Notes: generated by a model from the sequence alone, not told the origin. DNA of 64,000 bases from Skeletonema tropicum (GCA_037178625.1 CM074141.1:1550001-1614000), one strand, 5' to 3'. Shown: positions 34,664-45,822, counted from the stretch's first letter. Made by a program: numbers and translations.

Positions 34664-36103
34664 CTACATTGCTTCCACTCGGCGAAAATAGATACTCCAC
34701 ATGGCAAGTGTAGCAAAGGCAACTATCATCATGATCAATGAGACCTGCGCCGCTGACATTCCAGCGTCATCTTGTAAGACGCCAGCCAACAGCGCACTTG
34801 CAGATTCACTCAACATTGCAAGGGCATAGTCTACTCCAAATACTCTGCCCATCATGGATGAAGATGATAGTTTTTGCAGCAATAGACTAGAATACACCCA
34901 AACAATGTTTGCACCAGCCGATCTGACGGATGAAAACATGCATATGAAAATGAAGTCATCGAATTGCCACAGCCCGTAGTAACCTAACGCCATGAGGAAA
35001 AATGAAATCAAGCAAGCTCTCTCCAAAGATGATATTTTGTCCATATGAGTGCAAGACTCAATGATGATTGGTCCAATGATGCAACCTACTCCAACAAAAG
35101 CGAACAGGATGCCCAGCCGTTGGCTGCTATTGTCGAGATTGATCTCAGAGCCATTCTCCCCTTGCTCTGAGAAGGACACATTCAAGACGTCTGCTGGACC
35201 ATAGATCAAAGCTGCGAAGAATTTGAGAAGTACAAATGCACCCCATGATTGTGATATGAGGTAGGACATCCCTTCTTTTGTCATTTTTGTAAAGTTTGAA
35301 AGTGAGAACCAGCTTTCTTCAATTTGTGTGGATGACTCTAAATTTTCATTCATTGCTACTGTGGTCTCATTTGACTCCTTTGGATTGTACTCGCCACTGA
35401 ATTTCCATATGAATAATGCACTCACAAGATAAGATACGCTATCTATCATGAAACAATATTGTATGCCCACAACTGCTGTTAAAAGCCCACCTATTGAGCT
35501 ACCTACTGCTTGCATTAGTTCATAACTTGTCGATACTAATATCATGGCCTTCTCCAACTTATCTTCTTCTGATACTATCATTGGTACAATGGCAGAATGA
35601 CTGGGATCGTATAATGCAGCCACTGTCATTTGTAGTAGTGTTGCTAAATATAATGCCGCGAGGGAATCCAAATAGTATGAAAGAACATAAAGCCAGGCAA
35701 CTACCGCTCCCATTCCATCTAATATGAACATGATTTTGCGTCTATCATATGAATCGGCGAGAGCACCTCCAACGGGAGCAAGTAACGAACTGGGCAAAAG
35801 CCGAATAATGACCAGTATCGATATGGAAGTGCGAGATATACTTCCATTTGATGCATGTATTTGTTCAATGGTGGCAATGGAAGCAACGTAGCTGAGCCAC
35901 TCCCCCGCTCTCGTGACCAGATTGCTCAGTAAGAAGCATCTGAAGTTCCTGCTTTCTGAGAGAAGACTCCAATATGTTACAGACGTACTTGCTTTTGACG
36001 ATTGATCGTCTTTCGGATGATGGACGTGAGTGATTGCTCCGTATGTGGGACATCGGGGAATCTCTTCGTCTGAATTTCGTGGTTGTGCTCCGGCAACCAT
36101 CAT
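34664..36103 (-). CDS. Major facilitator superfamily permease
   Basis: This is about 479 residues from the ATG at 36103 (MMVAGAQPRN); the frame extends to a TTG at 36148. After ~45 hydrophilic residues there are about 12 hydrophobic segments. The MFS loop-2/3 signature is seen as GGALADSYDRRKIMFILDG near residue 105, and LYDPSHSAIVPMIV resembles the EntS/MFS_3 group of effluxers. A hydrophilic loop between the two halves (SGEYNPKESNETT...) fits a 6+6 layout. The substrate cannot be told from sequence. It is convergent with the parvulin gene, about 100 bp apart. Confidence 0.85.
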   Translation of the reverse strand: MMVAGAQPRNSDEEIPRCPTYGAITHVHHPKDDQSSKASTSVTYWSLLSESRNFRCFLLSNLVTRAGEWLSYVASIATIEQIHASNGSISRTSISILVIIRLLPSSLLAPVGGALADSYDRRKIMFILDGMGAVVAWLYVLSYYLDSLAALYLATLLQMTVAALYDPSHSAIVPMIVSEEDKLEKAMILVSTSYELMQAVGSSIGGLLTAVVGIQYCFMIDSVSYLVSALFIWKFSGEYNPKESNETTVAMNENLESSTQIEESWFSLSNFTKMTKEGMSYLISQSWGAFVLLKFFAALIYGPADVLNVSFSEQGENGSEINLDNSSQRLGILFAFVGVGCIIGPIIIESCTHMDKISSLERACLISFFLMALGYYGLWQFDDFIFICMFSSVRSAGANIVWVYSSLLLQKLSSSSMMGRVFGVDYALAMLSESASALLAGVLQDDAGMSAAQVSLIMMIVAFATLAMWSIYFRRVEAM

Positions 36104-36190
36104 GTTGTTGTGAAATAAGCTTCCCCTCGTCCCAAGCTCTCGGTGCAATGAGAGGAGAGTAATAGAAGAGGTGTTCTAACGAGCGGGGGC

Positions 36191-36268
36191 TATGATGAGT
36201 TGATGATTCAATGATGTCTAGAGGTAGCGATATGCAACATTTACCAAATTTCCTAGGTGATATGATAT
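36191..36268 (+). mobile_element. Extremely truncated LINE tail with 10-bp TSD
   Basis: 78 bp matching only the 3' tail of the LINE at 50045-53575 (ATGATGTCTAG...TAGCGATATGCAACATTTACC...GGTGATATGATAT). It is flanked by GAGCGGGGGC at 36181-36190 and 36269-36278, a clean 10-bp TSD. It shows that this LINE family inserts by target-primed reverse transcription with strong 5' truncation. Confidence 0.85.
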
Positions 36269-36418
36269 GAGCGGGGGCCGGCTACCGGCTATGATGTCAA
36301 TTGGAAGATGATACATGCTTATGTATGGTCCCGCTACGCTGCTCATTTGCGGAGTTTCTCAATTGATTCCTACGTACAGATTCTGCAAGAAAGGTTCCTC
36401 CTTCTCTCTTTTTCTCAA

Positions 36419-36749
36419 CGGATTCTCAGGCCCGCGGGCCTGAGGGCAAATCCAGGCCCGCGACACAGTTATTGACCCCACGTACATCAGAGAGTTGGCC
36501 CATGTGAAGATCGATGAAATGGTGAAACGAAGTCAGTGATAGATTGGTTGGCACTGGCGCATTGCCGCAGGCGCAGTCCCCCCAACCCTCCCCAGGGGGA
36601 AGCAGCCATTTATTCGCTTCGCGATGAAGTGGGTCCAGAGGGTTGATTGCATTAGTAACGGTCGATTTGGCGTTGTTTTGTACTTTTTTATTTGTGATGT
36701 GTATGTGCGGGCCTGGATTTGCCCTCAGGCCCGCGGGCCTGAGAATCCG
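36419..36749. repeat. 331-bp element with perfect 43-bp inverted repeats
   Basis: Arm 36419-36461 (CGGATTCTCAGGCCCGCGGG, then CCTGAGGGCAAATCCAGGCC and CGC) is the exact reverse complement of 36707-36749. Each arm contains the inner palindrome CAGGCCCGCGGGCCTG. About 245 bp lie between the arms. It could be a foldback or MITE element; no adjacent TSD was recognised. It lies in the ~1-kb gap between the MFS gene and the DUF1415-like gene, which otherwise holds no gene. Confidence 0.8.
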
Positions 36750-37095
36750 GTTCGCTTTTTCTGCCCCGCGCCGGCCGGCCAGCGCAGCCAGCGTAAAAAA
36801 TTGCGTTTGCTTTGTCTGGCTGGCTGCACTTGTCTTGCCATGGGAGAGGAGAGACGTAGTCTAACAGAAAATGTGGTTATGATTACCTATCTACAATACT
36901 TTTTGCATTCATGTTGTCGAATGCGGTAGGATAGGATCAAATCTGGTACTTTACAGACCGAGTGCTACACTTGTGGATCTTCATTTTGGAATTTATACAT
37001 ATCTTCTTCTCTTTCTTCGCTTCCAAGTCTTTGAACCCCAAACTTGATACAATAACAATAATGAATACGATACTGCCTCACCCCCATTCCGCTAC

Positions 37096-38774
37096 TTACT
37101 TCCAAGTAATCACAAGCACAGGAATAGGACAACGAGTCGATGTCATAACATGCTCTGGATGGAATGTTGACACCACCACCTTCTCCTTCATTGAAGGCAT
37201 CACACGAATGATATTCGAAACCTGACCCGCAAAACGATCAAAGCTTGTGGCAGACGTTGGGAGAAATTTCGGAAAGACAATGTATGACTTTTGACCACGC
37301 TTAGGTTCCTGCGCATTTATCATGGCTAAATTGTTGAACACGTATTCGTACGCAGCATCGACGTGATGAGTGTTGCTTTTGGTGAAGGTGGATGATTCTT
37401 GATTAAACGCAGGATCATTATCGAGTACCCAATTTTGTGCCATACGAAGTGGAGTTTGAGCTGCAATCTGCTTGTTACCAAATGCCTGTAATAATTGGTG
37501 AGATGAGCAGTAACAATGTTAGCAACACAAGAAGGAATGCGTATAAACAGCTACACAAACAAGAAATATATCACAACGCTCAATCTCACCTCTCCCAGAG
37601 CATCATAGAAAGGATCATCAGCCTTCTTCGTAGCCGCACTCATACCAAACAATGCCTCCAACTTCTTCACATCGTCGCTAGTAACATCATCATCAGGCTT
37701 TGCTTCATCTGCCGCTGCCTTCGCCTCAGTCGCTGCTGCTGCCGCACCAAAGTCAGGAGGAGGAGTACTCTGCACCTCCACAATCACACTAGGATACGGA
37801 GATCTACGTGCCTCATCACGTCGCTTCTTATACTCCTGAAGATTCACATCCACCTCACCCTCTTCCTCTTCGTGCTTCATGGCTGCCAATTGCTCTTCGG
37901 GGGTTTGCATCCCATATTGAGGGTGGAGATGGGCACAGTTGATAGCTACTACCCAATCTTTCCCCAATTCATTAGCTGTTTCGTCATCATCTTTATCCAT
38001 CTTGACGACAAATTCACGTGCCCTCCTCCTTGCTTGGTTAATTGCTTGAATCAACGTGTCAAATGTGCGGAATTGGTCGATTTCTTCACAGTTGGGAATG
38101 ACAACAACATTGGTTTGCCTCATTGTACCGATAGGTGCATCTCCTGCTTGTAATTAGATGCATAATAATAACTGAATTAGACGCACAACATCAAAATCGT
38201 CACAGCATGTAGGAACAAGCATGCATACAATCAAGCAACAAACAGTTCACATCATAATCTACTCACCAATCCTCAAATCAGCACTCTTGCCATGACTCTC
38301 CCCCAACTCCCTCGCCTCCCTAACCCTCCTAAAAATCCCTCCCACCACCACACACAATTCACTCCCCGTTTCACAAACATAACTCACCTCCTTTCTCGCA
38401 TACGGATTATCCTGTGGCTGAAACCCACTACCACTACCACTTGCACTACTCTCTTCCTCCTCCTTCTTGGTCTTGTCATCGGCAAAATGCATCTTGGCCT
38501 TCCTCTCAATCTCCTCCCGCAATTTCTTATTCCGATCATTGGCAGCTTTATTCGATTTATCGAGAGTTTCAGCTATCCACCGTTCGGTGTTGGCTAGGAC
38601 GGACCATACGTTGGAGGAATCGGCTTCGGAATTTTTGTCTTGGCCTGGTTGGTAGTGGAGGCGCGTTGATGATACTTGGTGGTGAGAATGTGGAAGTGAT
38701 GGGAGGTAGGCCAATGATGTGAGGGGGGCGGATGCCGCTAGGATTAGATGCATTGGGAATTTCATCTTTGGCAT
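37096..38774 (-). CDS. DUF1415-like protein, three exons, with signal peptide
   Basis: Exons are 38267-38774, 37591-less-one to 38143 (37590-38143) and 37096-37485, with introns of 123 and 104 bp. Donors are GTGAGT and GTGAGA; acceptors are AGCAG and TACAG. The joins give RIG-DAPIGTMRQTN and DALGE-AFGNKQIAAQ, total about 483 aa. The start MPKMKFPMHL opens a hydrophobic signal (LILAASAPLTSLAYLPS), possibly plastid-directed. Exon 1 has NPYARKEVSYVCE; exon 2 has NVVVIPNCEEIDQFRTF, NCAHLHPQYG and RRSPYPSVIVEVQ; exon 3 has FHPEHVM. These resemble DUF1415 proteins of bacteria and algae (FHP.. and RSPYP). The biochemical role is not known to me. Confidence 0.75.
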
Positions 38775-39456
38775 ATATATCTTTTTGAATAGGCAATGCT
38801 GATTTATTTTATTATGTCCTTCTCTCAAATACAGTGTGGCGAATCAATACGATGAACAATGCTGCAGGCTGATTTATTATTCTTTAGATATCATCAATGT
38901 GTGGCTCTCAACAATGCACAAAATCGAAATCCATCTTCATCGACCATCATCATTGTTCTTGACAGATTGATTGATGCCAAAAGTGCTGAAGTTATTCTCA
39001 CAAATGTTCCGATCGCCAAGCTGATATTGATTCCTACGTTCAATTGTCGCTGAATTCCAAAGACATTGGAGTTGACATCTGCCCCTTGGACAAAGGGCTG
39101 TTAGTGAGGAATCCCGATTATTCGATGCCATCAAGCACAAAGCTTCGTTCACCACAAGCTTCTCCAGATTTATCTTTGATACTTTTACTTTTACATCATG
39201 ATATCATGAAAGATTTACTTAGACCAAGATGTCACCAAAACTACAGCACCAAACGACAGTAGTGGAGAGGAAGATGATATGTGCAATTATTTATAGAGAG
39301 AGTCAGCTGGGAAGGCAGTGGCTGCTGCATTAACAACTTAGATATTAATTGTGCAACCCAATCATTCGGAAGCGAAGGAAGTTAGCATTTCTATTCTGTG
39401 CAGAAATTGATGAGGTCCAAACTCGACTTCGTACTTGAACACAATTCTATCAATCG
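38775..39456. other. Intergenic DUF1415-RsmE
   Basis: Nothing supported. It is AT-rich with short ORFs in all frames. Confidence 0.5.
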
Positions 39457-40440
39457 TCAATCACTAATTCGTTGACGTTTCGAATCATTGCCCGCCTTTC
39501 GTATCCTTTCTATGTGACACTCATCCAACGCAGCACTAACAATACCAAGACTGGCAATAACAGCTGTATCTACTCTCAGAATACTATTCCCCAATGTGGC
39601 TGATTCAAATCCACACTCATTGACAAACAATGCCGCTTCTTGTGATGTCCATCCTCTTTCTGGTCCAACAGCGATTATGGCGGATGGTGGTGCAGCACTA
39701 GTAACTTTCTCACAGTGTTTTAATACCACATCACGTGCAGGAGTTGGAGTAGTCGTCTCGTCGCCACAATCCAAGAATACTCTTGCAACCCCATCATCAT
39801 CTGATTTGCAAAGAAGTCCCAATTTCTGTAATAATTCTTTAGATACTGTATCATCATCGCTTACGCATACATCAACTTTCACTTGTCGTGTTCGTCCACC
39901 CTGCATCATACCCTTTTCGATTAATGAAGTATATACTTCTGGAAGTAAATTTTTTGTTGCGTTAAACTCTGGGTTGGATAATTGTCCTACAACAATCGTC
40001 AATAGTATCAAATCAGCACACATAACATCATGTCAGTCATGGTCAATATATAAAATCTAAAATTCTACCATCACTCTCATCTTACCCTTTACAATAACTA
40101 TTCGAGTAACAGCCGTAAACGAAGAAATCACCGGCCACAAGGCCTTAATCCTCATTGGAAATGGCACAGCCAAAATTACTGTAATCTCCGGTTCATCCGG
40201 TGGCACAAATAATGTACCCGGCTGAATCTCTAACCGGATACCTCCTCCATTCTGATGTTGCACGATTGCTTTGCCTTTTTGTCCACCGATGATGCCGATG
40301 GATACGGTCTCCCCTGATTTTTTATTGAGATGATTTGCTATGTGTTTTGCTCTTTCGTCTTTGGAGGATAGATGGATGAATTGTTCTTCGGTACTGCTGA
40401 TGGATTGAATTTCGGACTGCTTGAGTAGGATTAGATTCAT
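39457..40440 (-). CDS. rsmE: RsmE-like 16S rRNA (uracil-N3)-methyltransferase
   Basis: Exon 1 is 40086-40440 and exon 2 is 39457-39986, joined across a 99-bp intron (GTAAG...TTGTAG) to give IVIVKG-QLSNPEFNATKN; total about 295 aa. The N-terminal part has the PUA-like region (LSSKDERAKHIANHLNKK, HQNGGGIRLEI). The SPOUT fold is marked by LAVPFPMRIKALWPVISSFT, then AVGPERGWTSQEAALFVNECG and TLGNSILRVDTAVIASLGIV, matching the GPEGG..E and LG..ILR.ETA motifs. RsmE methylates U1498 of bacterial-type 16S rRNA, so an organelle ribosome is the likely target. No clear presequence precedes MNLILLKQSE. GPERG replaces the usual GPEGG. Confidence 0.87.
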
Positions 40441-40638
40441 CTTGCTCTATTGATAGGGAAGATTGAGTAACGTAGCAGCGAAGGGTGAGGTGATTGATGG
40501 GGATAGAGAGGCAGTCGGTCGGCAGTCTGTTACTCGTTGCTCGTTGGTCAGTAGGCTTGCTTACTCTTGCTCATCTACTTCTACCTGATGGATGTTTGTT
40601 GAATGTTGAAGTGTGTGAGGTGTGAGGTGTGAAGTGTG

Positions 40639-40915
40639 CTACAGGGGTCAAAAAAGGTGTCTAACACCTCTTCGCTGCGTACACAAAATTGTAGGAATTG
40701 GTTCACACCCAAAAAATGCTTCCCGCATTTTGTGGAGGAGAGAGAATAAGCCTGCAAAGTTTTTCTACGTACACGTACTACGATTCCTACAGTAGCTACT
40801 CCTACCAAATTCGGGCGGGAAGATGACTTTTTCACTGTCACATCAGAAAATGCTAGCTGTTCGCTCAATATCGTTAGACACTTTTTCTGTAATTCACGTT
40901 TTTTGACCCCTGTAG
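40639..40915. mobile_element. MITE-like element with 17-bp TIRs (CTACAGGGGTCAAAAAA)
   Basis: The 277-bp segment begins CTACAGGGGTCAAAAAA and ends with the exact reverse complement. A second matched block (GTGTCTAA) lies inside each arm, near 40656 and 40874. It is non-coding. The flanks are GTGTG-rich, so a 4-bp TSD (TGTG) is possible but not distinctive. It is 199 bp upstream of the RsmE-like gene. The rest of 40441-41166 holds no gene. Confidence 0.75.
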
Positions 40916-41166
40916 TGTGTGTGTGTGGTGCTAAAAATGTGTTCCTGAAATAATCAGGTCACTCCGTGAAGCGCCCCCGGAGGGACGGTTGGCACGCCAA
41001 AGTAAATGGTTTTGTTGGTACGTGTAAAACAGAGAAGGGAGAGCAAATAGGGAAGAAGGTCAAATGTAAGAGTTGATTGATATGTAAGAGTTGATTGATA
41101 GGTCCAAGCATCACAAGCATAGTAGATATATCTATATTGATTATACGTTAGTGTTACAAGTTGTCA

Positions 41167-41985
41167 TTATTTGCTTGATGTGAGGTCATTGTCCCAGTTA
41201 AGAAGAAGTTCAATGCCACCTTGGTAAGTCCTCTCTTCTGCATTTGGGTTGGGATCTACTGCAGCTATTAGTATTTTTGATGCTGCTGCTCTGACTCTAA
41301 TATCTTCAAGGTATGCCTTCCGGCTTGCATATGCCTCTGTGGTCCCAATTTTCAGCACCTGCCTTGACAGCTCACTAGCAGGTTTGTTACCGATTGCAAG
41401 ACAGCTAAAATCTTCTACCCTAGATGTGGCCACAAGCTCCAAAACCCAGGCATGGACCTTGTTCCTGTTGGGTAGTGTACAGTTAGACACTCAAATTGCT
41501 TGCCAGGCCCTACGGTCATTCCCTGACTCTTGTGGATGGACAGGGCCTTGCAGTACCTGTACCTGAGTTAGAGCGCTCGAACACTGCAACACTTCCTTTC
41601 ACATCTCTCTTCCACCATTGGTATATGGAAGCAGGTACGCGGGAGATCAGGGAAGAACTTGTCCGCTTCTGGTATATCTGAGTCGAGGAAGTCAACTATT
41701 GCATATTGAATTTTGTTATCTTCACCATGACCATCAGCATAGGGGCCATCTCTTGTCTTGTAACAGGGATCATGGACATTTCCCACAGCACCATCCATCA
41801 AACCAAAAAGTTCTTGAGCTTGAGCAGCATTACCTTCGCATCTTTACAAAAAGCATTCTGTTTGGGGTACCGGACCTCCTTCACACAGCAATTGTTACCA
41901 TCAGAGCGAATGAAGAGAATTCTGCAGTGACTTTTGCAATGGGTGCATCAAGATCATTCGAAGACCTCGTGACTTAATGCGGGGA
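41167..41985 (-). pseudogene. PIF1-like helicase C-terminal remnant
   Basis: Several minus-strand frames together read as the C-terminal part of a PIF1/Helitron-type helicase. LMDGAVGNV and IQYAIVDFLDSDIPEADKFF with RCERKCCSV lie at 41568-41801. SIHKSQGMTVGPGKQFE follows in another frame at about 41515-41560. VATSRVEDFSCLAIGN lies near 41400. These correspond to the conserved HKxQGxT and VALSR helicase motifs. Frame changes and stops between them show decay. It may be the relic of a Helitron or of a cellular PIF1 gene; no Helitron ends were proven. Confidence 0.65.
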
Positions 41986-42044
41986 TGATATCGATGTTTC
42001 GTTCTTGTCGAGGAGTGGCAAGTGAGAGCGAACGAGTTCGTCAA

Positions 42045-42200
42045 ATTTGCTTCAGACAAAGAGACACACCTCTCAAAAGCAACAACTTCCAAACTTGCCA
42101 CCAACAACACTGCCTCAATCCACCTCCCAACCATGGTAGGTACCGTAAGAGCAAAAGTACGGAAGTATAAGTAACAAGCTACCATGCCCTCTTCGGGCAT
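42045..42200. repeat. Left member of a direct repeat flanking the minisatellite
   Basis: This 155-bp sequence (AGACAAAGAGACACACCTCT ... CCTCCCAACCAT...GGTAGGTA ... AAGAGCAAAAGTAC ... ACCATGCCCTCTTCGGGCAT) recurs in the same orientation at about 45888-46045 with ~75-80% identity by eye. Both copies end in a small hairpin, ATGCCC-loop-GGGCAT. Together they bracket the minisatellite and the transposon inside it, so they may be the ends of one larger unit. Confidence 0.6.
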
Positions 42201-42212
42201 AAGATAATTAGA

Positions 42213-43142
42213 GCCGTCACAAAATACACTTCTCCTAATGCTGCGCCATCAATGATTGGTTGGCACGATGTAAGATCCCAAAAAGCGACCGCTGAGGAGG
42301 GTGTAATTGTAATCCAAACAGTTGGCAAGATGTGTAATCAATGATACACTTCTCGTAATGCTGAGCCGTCAATGATTGGTTGGCACGATGTAAGATCCCA
42401 AAAAGCGACCGCTGAGGAGGGTGTAATCCAGACAGTTGGCACGTGGCACGACGTGTAATCAATGATAATAACAGTTCGGGCGAAGCCCTCACAAAATACA
42501 CTTCTCGTAATGCTGAGCCGTCAATGATTGGTTGGCACGATGTAAGATCCCAAAAAGCGACCGCTGAGGAGGGTGTAATCCAGACAGTTGGCACGACGTG
42601 TAATCAATGATAATCACAGTTCGGGCGAAGCCCTCACAAAATACACTTCTCGTAATGCTGAGCCGTCAATGATTGGTTGGCACGATGTAAGATCCCAAAA
42701 AGCGACCGCTGAGGAGGGTGTAATCCAGACAGTTGGCACGACGTGTAATCAATGATAATAACAGTTCGGGCGAAGCCCTCACAAAATACACTTCTCGTAA
42801 TGCTGAGCCGTCAATGATTGGTTGGCACGATGTAAGATCCCAAAAAGCGACCGCTGAGGAGGGTGTAATCCAGACAGTTGGCACGACGTGTAATCAATGT
42901 AATCAAAGTTCGGGCGAAGCCCTCACAAAATACACTTTTCGTAATGCTGCGCCGTCAATGATTGGTTGGCACGATGTAAGATCCCAAAAAGCGACCGCTG
43001 AGGAGGGTGTAATCCAGACAGTTGGCACGACGTGTAATCAATGTAATCAAAGTTCGGGCGAAGCCCTCACAAAATACACTTTTCGTAATGTTGCGCCGTC
43101 AATGATTGGTTGGCATGATATAAGATCCCAAAAAGCGACCGC
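42213..43142. repeat. Minisatellite, ~7 copies of a ~145-bp unit
   Basis: Units beginning ACAAAATACACTTCTCGTAA start near 42215, 42343 (shortened), 42491, 42636, 42781, 42925 and 43069, so the period is 144-145 bp. Each unit contains ATGATTGGTTGGCACGATGT, AAAAAGCGACCGCTGAGGAG and CAGTTCGGGCGAAGCCCTC. Because 144 is divisible by three, a repetitive open frame of 143 codons arises by chance (42733-43164). The last unit is broken at 43142 by a transposon and resumes at 45823 for about 36 bp. Confidence 0.9.
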
Positions 43143-44088
43143 TATGGGTGGTGACGCTAGTTAAATCTACTAACAAAACGAATTTTGGAAAATCGCCTTG
43201 ATACTTCTCAGACAGCTTCAGCATACCCCTGGGACCAATGAACCGCAACGGGAGCACTTCTAGCACCTCTACTTACGTAGTAATCAAGATATTCACTTCA
43301 CTAACAAACCCCTAGTTAAATGAGCCATTTATGCCTAAAATGGTCTCTGTAGTAATCAAATCGTCAAATTTCCGCCCCAACTCGCAGTCATTGGTCTATT
43401 GGGGTCATGTCGTGCCATTCGTATCGTTGGATTCATCATTGTCGTCGATGTTGGTGATCGTGGGGTCGGATGGGTCATCTCTTCCAGGGGCCAAAATCGG
43501 CGAAGTGGATTTGGCGCGCCGGCTCTTTCACCCTCCATCACAAAGAAAAAATACATCATCAAAATCCACCATGTTCGGTGTGTAGTTTCACCATGTTCCA
43601 TATTTCCCCACAACACGTGTGATGGCTCTATGGACAGCCCATGATCTATATATTCGACGGGTGCTGGCGCTATTTCACTTGATATCAGTCGTCGTGGTCG
43701 TAATGCCGCTTCAAGTACGGACATCTTGTATATTTCGTAAAAATCACCGATCTTTGATGGGGCAACGTATCATGTTCCTAACGTTCCCATAGACCGATTG
43801 ATGGCCCATTGGATAGCTCAAAGACTATATAATCGAGGATCGCTGCCGTATTATGGGCATTAATCGACCGTCATAGTCGGAAAGCCACTGATATGTGGAC
43901 ATGAAATTATTGATCTGGGAATGATATTATTACTCTATGAAATACAATACATGGCTTGATTGGTAGGAGACGTATCTGCAACTCAAACACATCAATACTA
44001 TACATTACATCTATAACTACATCTTCAAAATCAACACTTGCATGAGGTCTAGTCGTCATCCTCTTCATCATCACTGCAATACATGAAG

Positions 44089-44445
44089 TCACCCTCGCAA
44101 TACGACGTCGTCTTCACTGTATAACCAGGACGTACAAAATCTCTTTTCGTATTGCTGTTCAGTCTCTTTATTGGCGAATTCTTTCATTAAAGTGTGCATT
44201 GCTTGCATCTTGCTGGCTTGCTCCGTAGCTACCGTCTCCAAATGCTCAGACTCATCGACTTTGATAAACTCAAGCAAATAATCTTCAGTTGAACTGTCTT
44301 TAAGCTCTTCTGCTCGGCTTGGGGTACTGATGTCATCCTCAATCTTTTTCTCGGCAATCTGCTGGACATGGCGGAGAAACAAAAACACATTATCTGCTTT
44401 TGTAGTGCCTGTATCCAACAAAGCCTTCTTGGTCTTATCCTTCAT
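44089..44445 (-). CDS. Hypothetical ORF in the TIR transposon, part 2
   Basis: 118 residues starting MKDKTKKALLDTGTTKAD, charged and probably helical (HVQQIAEKKIEDD, ESEHLETVATEQASKMQAMH). Its ATG overlaps the stop of the next ORF (ATGA). In a eukaryote this suggests a frameshift or an unspliced intron joining two parts of one gene, not an operon. No family is recognised. Confidence 0.4.
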   Translation of the reverse strand: MKDKTKKALLDTGTTKADNVFLFLRHVQQIAEKKIEDDISTPSRAEELKDSSTEDYLLEFIKVDESEHLETVATEQASKMQAMHTLMKEFANKETEQQYEKRFCTSWLYSEDDVVLRG

Positions 44446-44846
44446 GTCGGGACAGAGTGCATAGAGTTCACGGCATCTTCATGTACAACATCTGGAGACG
44501 GAGTGCCACCCATGCAAGGAGAATGCTGATGTCCCCTACATTTAGTGGCATGGAAGTTTAGTGCGTTTGGTGATGAGTCGAGGAGATCAATCTTCGTCTT
44601 GTCGTAGGGTGAGGGATTTGGTACGAATGCATCGTCTTTCCTAGATCCGCTTCCACCATTCTTGAGACAATTCACAAACTCCCACATGAATGCTGCTCCA
44701 GATGTATCATCTGTGTCGGCAATATTGAGCATTTTTGACACTGTCTCCTGGTGGATGTGCCATTTCGACAATGAAGAAGAATTATTCTCTTCCACTTGCG
44801 AGTTGATCTGTGCGATCGCGCGCAGTGTTTCATTGAAGCTGACCAT
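44442..44846 (-). CDS. Hypothetical ORF in the TIR transposon, part 1
   Basis: 134 residues from the ATG at 44846 (MVSFNETLRAIAQINSQVEE). Features are SKWHIHQETVSKMLN, FMWEFVNCLKNGGSG and a Cys/His cluster (FHATKCRGHQHSPCMGG). It is followed immediately by the overlapping ORF at 44089-44445. No transposase motif is visible; it could be an accessory protein of the element. Confidence 0.4.
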   Translation of the reverse strand: MVSFNETLRAIAQINSQVEENNSSSLSKWHIHQETVSKMLNIADTDDTSGAAFMWEFVNCLKNGGSGSRKDDAFVPNPSPYDKTKIDLLDSSPNALNFHATKCRGHQHSPCMGGTPSPDVVHEDAVNSMHSVPT

Positions 44847-45265
44847 TATGGATGCCCTGCCGATGGCAATCGATGACAATTATGGATCAGAGGAGGCGTA
44901 CAATGTAGATTTTATCATGGAATAGCGTTACAGCAACGTCGATGGAGGAAATATGAAGCCGATGTGCGATTAACAATTGTGCGGCAATGATGGGACGACT
45001 TAGACCATTATTATGAGCGAGACTACGAATGCTCCGACGTCGCCACCTTACAATATCTGTCTATTGGGTTGTTGTGAAGGGTATAGCAAGTTGAACGGAG
45101 TGATTTGGCCGATTGGTTGCCGAGAACGACCATTCGCAATGCCATCGGCATGATGGAGGCCGAATTGTGTCATTTGCTAGATGAACGCTAGTTAAAAATG
45201 ACCAAAAAAATTCAAATCGCACGAATCATACCATCGAGCGAAATCGATGGTTCTCGGTCGCTCGT

Positions 45266-45350
45266 GCCTTCCCAGCTTGGGCAAACCCCACCATCGACAT
45301 CTACATTCACTGCTCTATCTCGTTGTGGGGTTTGCCCAAGCTGGGAAGGC
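45266..45350. repeat. Perfect 26-bp inverted repeat (hairpin) in the transposon
   Basis: GCCTTCCCAGCTTGGGCAAA followed by CCCCAC at 45266-45291 is exactly complementary to 45325-45350, with a 33-base loop. It lies in the right third of the 2.7-kb element and could form a strong cruciform or an RNA hairpin. Confidence 0.85.
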
Positions 45351-45822
45351 GTGTCGAATAAGAGAGCAAACACCAAAGTCAAGCACACGCTCGATTTTGG
45401 ACGATTGAAAATTAACGGAAATCTTAAAGTACGTCATGGTTGGCCCTCCAGGGGCGAAATTATCTACAATTATCTAGAGCAATGTCACAAGTTACTACCC
45501 TTCGAGTGTAATTAAGCAAATAACCAACAGTTTTTCCATCACCCCGGAATTAGCAAAGAGGCAGTGATATGAAATTCCAAACCAAGTAATGGTCTTTTTT
45601 CCCAGATCGCACTCCGAGCTGCGACACCTCAAACAGCCAGGCTCATAGTCGACCAAATAACAAAAGCAACACATCATTCGAATAGTAGAGGAGTAGAGCT
45701 TTCTAATGATAGTCTTACTTTTGTTATAGAGTCAATATTCGACTACACTATCTAACTTATAAAATTTTCGATCAAAAATACAAGTACTTAGGCGCGCTAC
45801 TAGCGTCACCACCCATAACCGC

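Larger units (their letters stand above)
43143..45817. mobile_element. 2.7-kb TIR transposon inside the minisatellite
   Basis: The ends are exact inverted repeats, TATGGGTGGTGACGCTAGT at 43143-43161 and its complement at 45799-45817. ACCGC flanks both sides (43138-43142 and 45818-45822), a 5-bp TSD within the repeat unit AGCGACCGCTGAGG. The empty site is known from the neighbouring repeat units, so the boundaries are firm. The coding content is weak (see the two ORFs inside), so the superfamily is undetermined and the element may be non-autonomous. Confidence 0.88.

Noticed and set aside
42213..43142. CRISPR array
   Set aside because: The 145-bp units are contiguous near-identical repeats without unique spacers, in a eukaryotic context: a minisatellite.
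42733..43164. Repeat protein of 143 residues encoded by the minisatellite
   Set aside because: The open frame results from a period divisible by three; it has no independent start, context or conserved ends.
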